Shown here piece by piece: positions 57,207 to 64,000 of a DNA stretch of 64,000 bases; position 1 is the stretch's first letter, and each line of letters opens with the position of its first letter. Source of the stretch: Paraflavitalea devenefica (GTDB lineage: Bacteria > Bacteroidota > Bacteroidia > Chitinophagales > Chitinophagaceae); contig NZ_JAARML010000006.1 of assembly GCF_011759375.1 (NCBI RefSeq), positions 1 through 64,000 on the forward strand, read 5' to 3'. The notes beneath the pieces are model-generated. The model was not told the DNA's origin and searched no databases. It saw only the letters and a list, made by a program, of their open reading frames with translations. The translations under genes were made by a program, and so were the position numbers.

Positions 57207-58262
57207 ATGAAAATCCTTGTTACCGGTAGCGCAGGTTTTATAGGCTATCATTTGACCAATGTACTATTGAAAAAAGGCATTGAGGTAGTAGGCATAGACA
57301 ATATCAATGATTATTATGACCCTGCCTTGAAATATGCCCGGCTGGAATCCGCCGGCATTCATCCGCCTGCTATCGAATGGCATAAGCCGGTGGTAAGCCG
57401 CACACAAAAAGGGTATTCATTCATCCGGATGAACCTGGAAGACAAGGAGCAACTGATGCAGTTGTGCAAGGACCAGCAGTTTGATGCGCTGGTTAACCTG
57501 GCTGCCCAGGCCGGTGTTCGCTATTCCATCCAAAATCCCGACGCTTACGTTCAATCCAATATTGTAGGTTTCCTCAACGTACTGGAAGCCTGCCGCCATC
57601 ACCGCATCAATCACCTGGTATATGCCAGTTCGTCCAGCGTGTATGGCCTGAATGAATCCATGCCTTTCTCCGTACGGCACAATGTAGACCATCCCGTATC
57701 ATTGTATGCCGCCAGCAAAAAAGCCAATGAGCTGATGGCGCATACCTATAGCCATTTATACAATATACCCACCACGGGCCTGCGCTTCTTTACGGTGTAT
57801 GGCCCCTGGGGGCGGCCCGACATGGCCTATTTCCTCTTTGCAGATGCCATCAAAAAAGGTCATCCCATTAAAGTCTTCAATCATGGTAAAATGAAGCGCG
57901 ACTTTACCTATGTGGATGATATTGTAAACGGCATCGTGGGCGTGATCAACCGTCCCGCTTCGGCCAATGACAACTGGACCGGCAAAAAACCAGATCCCTC
58001 TACTTCCTCTGCTCCCTACCGTGTATTCAACATTGGCAATAACAACCCGGTAGAGCTCATGTCGTTCATCAATGAAATAGAAAAGAACATGGGCAGGGAA
58101 GCCATCAAGGAAATGATTGATATACAGGACGGCGATGTACCGGCTACCTGGGCCGATGTGGACGACCTCACGCAGTATTGCAACTATCAGCCCAGTACGC
58201 CTATTGACAAAGGCATCCGCACTTTTATAGAATGGCACAAAGCATACTACCAACACGTTTAA
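57207..58262 (+). CDS. NAD-dependent nucleotide-sugar epimerase (UDP-glucuronate 4-epimerase-like)
   Basis: 351 residues. Rossmann motif TGSAGFIGYHL at the N-terminus, the SDR catalytic YAASKK (Tyr and Lys near 171-175) with upstream YASSSSVYG. The ending FIEWHKAYY is typical of UDP-glucuronate epimerases. It would make UDP-galacturonate or a related sugar for the polymer. Confidence 0.9.
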   Translation: MKILVTGSAGFIGYHLTNVLLKKGIEVVGIDNINDYYDPALKYARLESAGIHPPAIEWHKPVVSRTQKGYSFIRMNLEDKEQLMQLCKDQQFDALVNLAAQAGVRYSIQNPDAYVQSNIVGFLNVLEACRHHRINHLVYASSSSVYGLNESMPFSVRHNVDHPVSLYAASKKANELMAHTYSHLYNIPTTGLRFFTVYGPWGRPDMAYFLFADAIKKGHPIKVFNHGKMKRDFTYVDDIVNGIVGVINRPASANDNWTGKKPDPSTSSAPYRVFNIGNNNPVELMSFINEIEKNMGREAIKEMIDIQDGDVPATWADVDDLTQYCNYQPSTPIDKGIRTFIEWHKAYYQHV

Positions 58263-58290
58263 AACAATCACCAGGCAACAATATCCTTTT

Positions 58291-59535
58291 ATGAAGCACA
58301 ATGAAGTATTAAAAGTTAAGAAAGCTACCCTGAATGGTAAAGTACGTATTAGCGGCGCCAAGAACAGTGCACTGCGGTTACTGGCAGCCTCTCTTCTTAC
58401 CGATGAAACAATAGAACTGTTCAACTTCCCCAATGGTTTGTTGGATATCAAAGTACACCTGGAAATGCTGAAAGTGCTGGGCAAAGAATACCAGGCCAGC
58501 GGTGATTATGTAAGGATCACAGAGAATGATTCCGCCACTACTACTACCCTCAAATGGGACGAACGTTCCATCCGCAATACATTGCTCATCCTGGGCGCGC
58601 TCACTGCCCGCTTTGGCGAAGGCCGCGTGCCTTTACCCGGTGGTTGCAAACTGGGCGAAAGGAAATATGACCTGCACGTGATGCTGCTGGAAAGGCTGGG
58701 CGCCAAGGTATGGGAAGAAGAAGGTTACCTCTGCGCCAAATCACCCGGCCGGTTAAAGGGTAACGATATCTTTTTACCCATGCGTTCTACCGGCGCTACA
58801 GAGAACAGCATTATTGCCGGCAGCCTGGCCGAAGGCACTACTACGGTATGGAATCCCCATATCCGCCCGGAGATCCTTGACCTCATTAACATGCTGGGCA
58901 AAATGGGCGCAAAGATCAAAGTATACGGTCAGAAATGCATTGTTATAGAAGGCGCCAAAAAATTGAATGGCGTAAGCCACTCCGTGATACCCGATAATAT
59001 GGAAGCCCTTACCTGGGCCATCGGCTCTGTTATCACCCATGGCGATGTGGAAATACAGAACTTCCCGCTGGAACACCTGGAAGTACCCCTGATCTTCCTG
59101 AAAGAAAGCGGCATGAAGATATTCCAGGGCGCCGACTCCATCATTGTAAAGGATGGCCAGGCCTACCCGGTGGAGATCAGTACAGGTCCCTATCCCGGCA
59201 TCAACTCCGATATGCAACCACTGTTTGCTGTATACGGCGCCCGGTCAAGAGGCGAATCAAAGATCGTTGACCTTCGTTTTCCAGGCCGCTATGGCTATGC
59301 GGAAGAGCTGCAGAAAATGGGCCTCAACTACACCGTAGAAGGCGATATGCTGGTGATCAATGGCGGGCAAAGCTTTACAGGCGCTACCGTCAACGCGCTC
59401 GACCTGCGCGCAGGCATTGCCCTCCTGCTCGCCGGATTGACAGCAGAAGAAGGGGAAACTATTATAGAAAACTCCTGGCAAATAGAAAGAGGTTATGAGA
59501 ACCTGCATACCAAACTTAAAGGACTGATAGGATAG
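58291..59535 (+). CDS. MurA-like UDP-GlcNAc enolpyruvyl transferase, exopolysaccharide-linked paralogue
   Basis: 414 residues, an EPSP-synthase-type fold. The substrate-binding KNSALRL is at 24-30, the catalytic Cys119 is in GGCKLGERKYDLH, and GATENSIIAGSLAEGTT follows. All residues expected for catalysis are present. Transfers enolpyruvate from PEP to the 3-OH of UDP-GlcNAc (or a similar sugar). A housekeeping murA would normally not sit between an epimerase and Wzx. With the MurB-like gene at 61376 it suggests a lactyl-ether sugar for the polymer. Confidence 0.88.
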   Translation: MKHNEVLKVKKATLNGKVRISGAKNSALRLLAASLLTDETIELFNFPNGLLDIKVHLEMLKVLGKEYQASGDYVRITENDSATTTTLKWDERSIRNTLLILGALTARFGEGRVPLPGGCKLGERKYDLHVMLLERLGAKVWEEEGYLCAKSPGRLKGNDIFLPMRSTGATENSIIAGSLAEGTTTVWNPHIRPEILDLINMLGKMGAKIKVYGQKCIVIEGAKKLNGVSHSVIPDNMEALTWAIGSVITHGDVEIQNFPLEHLEVPLIFLKESGMKIFQGADSIIVKDGQAYPVEISTGPYPGINSDMQPLFAVYGARSRGESKIVDLRFPGRYGYAEELQKMGLNYTVEGDMLVINGGQSFTGATVNALDLRAGIALLLAGLTAEEGETIIENSWQIERGYENLHTKLKGLIG

Positions 59536-59538
59536 ACC

Positions 59539-60063
59539 ATGCGTTTTGCAGAACTGATACATATCATTAAGGCCGATCTCAGGCACCACGGCGCCCGCTC
59601 TTTGTTGAAAAGTGTGGACGTGTACCTGTTCAACCCTTCTTTCCGGCTGGTGCTTAACTACCGGGTAGGCAGGTATCTCTACCTGGGCAACAAGCTCTTC
59701 AAATTCCTGTCGCGGTACTATGCTTACCGGCAGGTGACCAAAAGAGGTTGCCAGATATCTTTCCGGTCTGTCATCGGCAACAATATCTACTTCCCCCATC
59801 CCATCGGTATTGTGATTGGTGACCATGTGGTGATCGGCAACCAGGTAAAGATATGGCAGCAGGTAACACTGGGCTCCCATGGCCGGGAAGGAGAACCCTT
59901 AAGCTATCCTGTTATTAAAGATGAGGTGAAGCTGTTTGCCGGCGCCAAAATATTTGGTTCCATCGTACTGGAAAGCAAAGCCGTGGTAGGCGCCAATGCA
60001 GTCGTTAATAAAGATGTACCGGCCGGAAGGATCGCAGTAGGCATTCCGGCTGTCATAAAATAA
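59539..60063 (+). CDS. Hexapeptide-repeat acetyltransferase (serine acetyltransferase-like)
   Basis: 174 residues. Helical N-terminus, then left-handed beta-helix hexapeptides (ISFRSVIGNNIYFPHPIGIVIG, VVIGNQVKIWQQVTLGS, KIFGSIVLESKAVVGANAVV) with the active-site His in FPHP. It resembles serine acetyltransferase, but in an exopolysaccharide operon it more likely acetylates a sugar. It starts 3 bp after the MurA-like gene, so the two are translationally linked. Confidence 0.85.
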   Translation: MRFAELIHIIKADLRHHGARSLLKSVDVYLFNPSFRLVLNYRVGRYLYLGNKLFKFLSRYYAYRQVTKRGCQISFRSVIGNNIYFPHPIGIVIGDHVVIGNQVKIWQQVTLGSHGREGEPLSYPVIKDEVKLFAGAKIFGSIVLESKAVVGANAVVNKDVPAGRIAVGIPAVIK

Positions 60064-60074
60064 AAAATAACAAG

Positions 60075-61379
60075 GTGAGCGCATTTGTAAAAGATCTGTT
60101 CAGTGTGTTGAAAAGCAGGGTAACGGTTATCGCTGCGGGTATCATCACCAGCATCATTACCGCCCGTTACCTGGGCCCGGTAGGTGATGGGATCATCGCC
60201 ATCCTTACCGTGTATCCCGACCTGCTGCTGGGTGTAGGCTCGCTTGGTATCCGCCAGTCTACCACCTACTTCATTGGTCAGAAAAAGTATGATGAGAAAA
60301 GCATTGTGGCCTCTATCCTTTATATCTGGATGTTCAGCACCGCTTTTTGCGTTATCCTTTGTTACATCCTGTTAAAATACTTTACCAAGGGCGATTACAG
60401 CAACTGGCTCATCTTCCTGGCTATTATTGCGATTCCCTTTTCCCTGTTCAATACCTATGCCTCCGGCGTATTCCTGGGCAAAAACAATATCCGCGACTTT
60501 AACCAGGTGAACTGGGTGCCCAATGTAGTAAAGCTCATCGGCACCTATGCGCTTATTGCTTTAATTCCCATGAGTGTGCAGGGCGCGATGATCGGTATTG
60601 TGGCGGGTTACTTCTTCCTCAGCTTCCTGGTATTCCGCAAGCTGGGTAAAATGGTGCCCTTGCAGCTCAGCTATCATGCGCCCATCGTCAAGGGGTTGCT
60701 GAAGCTGGGCATCATCTATGCCGTTTCTTTCCTTATCATCAGCCTCAACTACAAAATAGATGTAATGCTGCTGCGGCAGTTCTCCACCGAATATGAAGTA
60801 GGGATCTATACCAAAGGGGTTTCTGTCGTGCAATACCTCTGGGAAATACCTACCCTCTTAAGCACCATCATCTTTGCCCGGAGCGCTACGGCGCAAGACC
60901 CGAAGGAGTTTTCCCACAAAGTGGCCATGCTCCTGCGCATTTGTGCCGTGGTGATCCTGGTGTTCTCGGTAGTCTTCTACTTCCTGTCGTCCTTTATCAT
61001 GGTCACCCTGTATGGAGAATCGTTCTATCCCAGTTCCATTGTACAGAAACTGCTGTTGCCCGGCATCCTCCTGCTCACCGTATTCAAAGTGCTGAACATG
61101 GACCTGGCCGGCAAGGGAAAACCCTGGATCGCTATCAAGGCCATGATCCCTTCGCTGATATTGAATATCATTCTCAACTGTTTGCTCAATGCGCAATATG
61201 GGTCTAATGGCGCTGCCTTCGCCACCACTGTCAGTTATGCATTAAGCGCCGTGTTATTCCTGCATTTCTATTCCAAGGAAGTAGGCATACCGGTAAAAGA
61301 AATACTGGGTTATAAAAAAGAAGATATAGCCATCCTTACCGGGCAGTTCAATAAACTTATCAAACGGGCATCGTTATGA
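60075..61379 (+). CDS. Wzx-type oligosaccharide flippase (MATE/MVF superfamily)
   Basis: 434 residues with about 12 hydrophobic helices and the typical N-terminal VTVIAAGIITSIITARYLGP. The start is GTG at 60075, 12 bp after the acetyltransferase stop; no in-frame ATG lies nearby upstream. Flips undecaprenyl-linked repeat units across the inner membrane. Its last four bases overlap the MurB-like start. Confidence 0.9.
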   Translation: MSAFVKDLFSVLKSRVTVIAAGIITSIITARYLGPVGDGIIAILTVYPDLLLGVGSLGIRQSTTYFIGQKKYDEKSIVASILYIWMFSTAFCVILCYILLKYFTKGDYSNWLIFLAIIAIPFSLFNTYASGVFLGKNNIRDFNQVNWVPNVVKLIGTYALIALIPMSVQGAMIGIVAGYFFLSFLVFRKLGKMVPLQLSYHAPIVKGLLKLGIIYAVSFLIISLNYKIDVMLLRQFSTEYEVGIYTKGVSVVQYLWEIPTLLSTIIFARSATAQDPKEFSHKVAMLLRICAVVILVFSVVFYFLSSFIMVTLYGESFYPSSIVQKLLLPGILLLTVFKVLNMDLAGKGKPWIAIKAMIPSLILNIILNCLLNAQYGSNGAAFATTVSYALSAVLFLHFYSKEVGIPVKEILGYKKEDIAILTGQFNKLIKRASL

Positions 61380-62233
61380 AAACCTTTACCAATTTCGACC
61401 TTACCAACTATAATTCCTACCGGGTAAAAGCTACCTGCGCCATTGCGTATTTCCCGGAAAGTGATAACGACCTCCAGGTATTGTACCAGGACAAAAAGCA
61501 GGAGGAAAAGATACTGCTGGGCAGTGGCCACAACGTCATTATGTCGAAAAAGCATTATGAGGAGTCCTTCGTCATCTTCTCCGGCAATTATGATAAGGTG
61601 ACGGTGAATGGTACTACCATAGAAGCACAGGCCGGCACTACCATGCTGCACCTCAGTGAGCTGGCCTGGCAGCACGGACTGGCGGGACTGGAGATATTCT
61701 ATGACATTCCCAGTTCACTGGGTGGCGCTGTAGTCATGAATGCAGGCGCCAGCGGCGAAGAGATCAAAGACCTGCTGGTATCTGTAAAATACTATGACCC
61801 TGCTGCCAACGAATTCCATGAGATCAGCAAAGCCGATATCAGCTTTGAATACCGCAATAGCTTCTTCCAGCGCAATCCCCACCTCATTGTGCTTAGCGCC
61901 AAACTGGTACTGAAACCCGGTGAGCAGGCCGCCATCAAACAAAAGATGGAAGACATTAAAGCCTCACGCTGGCAAAAGCAGCCCAAAGACTTCCCCAATG
62001 CAGGCAGTGTATTCAAGCGCCCTCCCGGCCACTTTGTAGGACCCATAATGGAACAACTGGGCCTGAAAGGCTATGCGGTAGGCGATGCGCAGATCTCTAA
62101 AAAACACGGCGGCTTTATCGTCAACACAGGCAATGCCACCGGTAAAGACATCATCCAGTTAATTACGGATGTACAGGAGAAGGTAAAAACGGCCTTTAAC
62201 CTGCACCTGGAAATAGAACAAAGAATATTATAA
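61376..62233 (+). CDS. MurB-like UDP-N-acetylenolpyruvoylglucosamine reductase, exopolysaccharide-linked paralogue
   Basis: 285 residues. FAD-binding type II MurB: NYNSYRVKATCAI, LLGSGHNVI, YDIPSSLGGAVVMNAGASG and the proton-donor Ser211 in NAGSVFKRP; a Glu in LHLEIEQRI could be the last active-site residue. The protein is slightly short at its C-terminus. Reduces the enolpyruvyl ether to a lactyl ether with NADPH. The ATGA overlap with wzx shows coupling. Confidence 0.88.
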   Translation: MKTFTNFDLTNYNSYRVKATCAIAYFPESDNDLQVLYQDKKQEEKILLGSGHNVIMSKKHYEESFVIFSGNYDKVTVNGTTIEAQAGTTMLHLSELAWQHGLAGLEIFYDIPSSLGGAVVMNAGASGEEIKDLLVSVKYYDPAANEFHEISKADISFEYRNSFFQRNPHLIVLSAKLVLKPGEQAAIKQKMEDIKASRWQKQPKDFPNAGSVFKRPPGHFVGPIMEQLGLKGYAVGDAQISKKHGGFIVNTGNATGKDIIQLITDVQEKVKTAFNLHLEIEQRIL

Positions 62234-62260
62234 CTAAGAAAATACAGCGTACAGCGGGAC

Positions 62261-63439
62261 ATGAGCAAGAAGAATGTACTATATGGGGTCAGCAACTTTG
62301 GCGGCGATATGGGAGGCCACCTGAGAAGTCTTAAGTCTATCCTGCAGGAAATGGCGGCGGAGAACAAGGTCAACATCTACCTGGTATTGTTCAGCCTCAA
62401 AACACCGAAAGAAGGCACTTACAGCTTCCCTACCCCGCACTTTCATATTGTTTCCAATAACCTTTCCGGTTTGCGTTCCGTACGGCGCATGCGAAAAGAC
62501 CTGCACCATTTATTTGCGCAGCAGCCCTTCGACATCATCCATGCATTTGATTCCAACGCGTACTACTTTCTGAAATCGCTCTCTGATAAGCGGAAGGTAC
62601 CCATCGTACTGACCAAGTGTGGCGGCAACCCTGCGCCCAAATGGAAATACCCTTCCTGCAAGCACATGACCCTCTTCTCCGTGGAAGACCTGGTCAACTT
62701 CAAAAGCCAGGCGCGCTTTCAACAATCCAACTTTCACCTGATCCCCAACAGGGTAAAAGCTCCTGTACAGGACCAGGCCCTTATAGCACAATTAAAAGCA
62801 AAATACAACGGCGGCTTCGACTTCCTCCGGATCTCCCGCTTTGCCCGGCTGCATGAACACAGCCTGATGCAAAGCGTAGACCTTGTTAAATACCTGCGTG
62901 CGCAGGGTATTCACAAACGCCTGCTCATACTGGGCGGCGTGGAAGATGAAGAGGTGTACAATAAAGTAAAAGCATCGCTGGAAGACGGTATGTTCCTGGA
63001 AACAGAAGAAGCATTCTGTAAGGAAGCCAGTAAGATCATTGAAGTGGCTGATATCGTGATCGGCTCAGGCCGCGGGCTCATGGAAGCTGCTGCCCTTGGA
63101 AAAGTATTGCTGGCGCCCAATAAGAACCTGAACCTGCCGGTACTGGTGGAAGAAAAGAGCTTTGACAATCTCTTTCACCACAACTTCTCCGGCCGTACAA
63201 AGTTTGATGCCCAATATGCCGCAGAGAATGAGCGTAACCTGGTGGCACTGGCCAGTGGGAAAGACAAGGAACGCTTTGCGGGCTTCTCCCGGCAAATGTT
63301 TGCCGATCATTTCGATATTAAGAATGGCATACCCAAATACCTCTCGGTCTATGACTCGGCAGCGTATGAACGGCAGCCTGATCTCATCGGCAGTATGGCG
63401 CACGCGATTGTCATCACCAAACGATTCCTTAAAAAATAA
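62261..63439 (+). CDS. GT4-type glycosyltransferase
   Basis: 392 residues, two Rossmann-like domains. N-terminal GVSNFGGDMGGHLRSLKSIL, middle FDIIHAFDSNAYYFL, C-terminal FDFLRISRFARLHEHSLMQ, and VIGSGRGLMEAAALGKVLLAP which holds the GT4 E-x7-E-like site. Adds a sugar to the repeat unit; donor and acceptor unknown. Confidence 0.85.
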   Translation: MSKKNVLYGVSNFGGDMGGHLRSLKSILQEMAAENKVNIYLVLFSLKTPKEGTYSFPTPHFHIVSNNLSGLRSVRRMRKDLHHLFAQQPFDIIHAFDSNAYYFLKSLSDKRKVPIVLTKCGGNPAPKWKYPSCKHMTLFSVEDLVNFKSQARFQQSNFHLIPNRVKAPVQDQALIAQLKAKYNGGFDFLRISRFARLHEHSLMQSVDLVKYLRAQGIHKRLLILGGVEDEEVYNKVKASLEDGMFLETEEAFCKEASKIIEVADIVIGSGRGLMEAAALGKVLLAPNKNLNLPVLVEEKSFDNLFHHNFSGRTKFDAQYAAENERNLVALASGKDKERFAGFSRQMFADHFDIKNGIPKYLSVYDSAAYERQPDLIGSMAHAIVITKRFLKK

Positions 63440-63444
63440 CAGCC

Positions 63445-64000
63445 ATGAAGCAAGGTCAATTCAGTTTCAGGTTGTTCTTATTTACCATACCGGTAAATTT
63501 TATATTTGACTACCTGTACTACTTTGGCGGTTCCCAATCGCTCACTTCTGTATTGAGGATTGGCTGGAACCTGTTTGTAGTGCTGTATTGCCTGCTCAAC
63601 AATAAGAAACTGCTTTCTCCCAAGTTCAACCTGCTGTATTTCTTACTGAGCTATTGGGCGCTGCTCATCCTTTTCTCTTCCAATATAGTAGGCTCGGCCA
63701 TGGAATACCTGAAGGTAGCCGTATCGCTTATGTTCTTTCCCATCGCATCTACACTGGTCAACAGTCATGAGCGCTTTGTGAAATTCCAGCGGTTTACCCT
63801 GTACTGTCTTGTCATCTATGCCTTCTTTGTATTGTTCTCCAACGTATTCGGCGGAGGCGATATCTCCTATGAAGGAGATGATGAAGAGGTATTCAAAACA
63901 GCCCTGGGCGATGCCAAGCTATATCCCCCGGCCTTCCTGGTAGGGCTCATCCCCTTCTTCCTCAAACAAAAGATCGTTACCAAAAAATACCTGTGGATCA
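63445..64000 (+). CDS. Wzy-like polysaccharide polymerase/ligase (partial at the window end)
   Basis: Starts ATG at 63445, 5 bp after the glycosyltransferase. At least 185 codons encode several hydrophobic helices (LFLFTIPVNFIFDYLYYFGG, FNLLYFLLSYWALLILFSS, LVIYAFFVLFSNVFGGG) typical of O-antigen polymerases. The C-terminal half, which would show the periplasmic loop, is outside the window. Confidence 0.7.
   Translation, partial: MKQGQFSFRLFLFTIPVNFIFDYLYYFGGSQSLTSVLRIGWNLFVVLYCLLNNKKLLSPKFNLLYFLLSYWALLILFSSNIVGSAMEYLKVAVSLMFFPIASTLVNSHERFVKFQRFTLYCLVIYAFFVLFSNVFGGGDISYEGDDEEVFKTALGDAKLYPPAFLVGLIPFFLKQKIVTKKYLWI

Noticed and set aside
1..64000. tRNA, rRNA and CRISPR arrays
   Set aside because: No cloverleaf, rRNA block or regular direct-repeat/spacer array was seen in the intergenic regions read.

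Overview
The window is a Bacteroidota chromosome segment, most likely from the Chitinophagaceae (Chitinophaga/Niastella-like); this is inferred from gene content, not from a database search. Signs are a SusC/SusD pair, several type IX secretion (T9SS) C-terminal sorting domains, a LytS/LytTR pair with a two-component-regulator propeller, FtsX-type permeases of about 790 residues, DUF6157/DUF6934/DUF6443 proteins, Bacteroidota-style promoters (TTG-N20-TAnnTTTG) and many small lipoproteins.

Layout. 0.1-9.7 kb: a rhomboid-like protein without catalytic residues, a GNAT acetyltransferase, an aldo/keto reductase, a ChaA-type cation/proton antiporter, a small lipoprotein, a propeller histidine kinase with its LytTR regulator, a SemiSWEET-like protein and an AraC regulator. 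9.8-23.1 kb: DUF3179 and FG-GAP/ASPIC proteins, an FtsX permease, a T9SS-exported amidase, a TlpA-like protein and an NhaP-type antiporter. 23.1-32.5 kb: three related non-coding elements, a truncated FtsX permease next to a small DUF6934 module, a DUF1080 lipoprotein, a GH105-like enzyme with a T9SS partner, an orphan sorting domain, and DUF6157 and PD40 proteins. 32.7-45.7 kb: a polymorphic-toxin locus with a YD-repeat protein, an RHS protein ending in a predicted PD-(D/E)xK nuclease tip, a HEAT-like candidate immunity protein, and an AT-rich array of small genes separated by four copies of a palindromic repeat. 46.9-53.4 kb: a SusC/SusD/fasciclin/DUF5007-like operon. 53.9-64.0 kb: an exopolysaccharide operon (Wza, Wzc, nucleotide-sugar epimerase, MurA-like, acetyltransferase, Wzx, MurB-like, glycosyltransferase, Wzy-like) running off the window.

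The most novel signal is a family of three intergenic elements (about 225-235 nt each, minus strand) near 23.2, 25.5 and 32.3 kb. Each has a promoter with identical 20-nt spacing at the same place, a conserved 5' end, a repeated ATATCC-A-rich motif, two pairings supported in all copies and a Rho-independent terminator. They look like paralogous small RNA genes. The second is the repeat-separated cassette array behind the RHS toxin. The third is a MurA-like/MurB-like pair inside an exopolysaccharide operon, which suggests a lactyl-ether (muramic-acid-like) sugar in the exported polymer.
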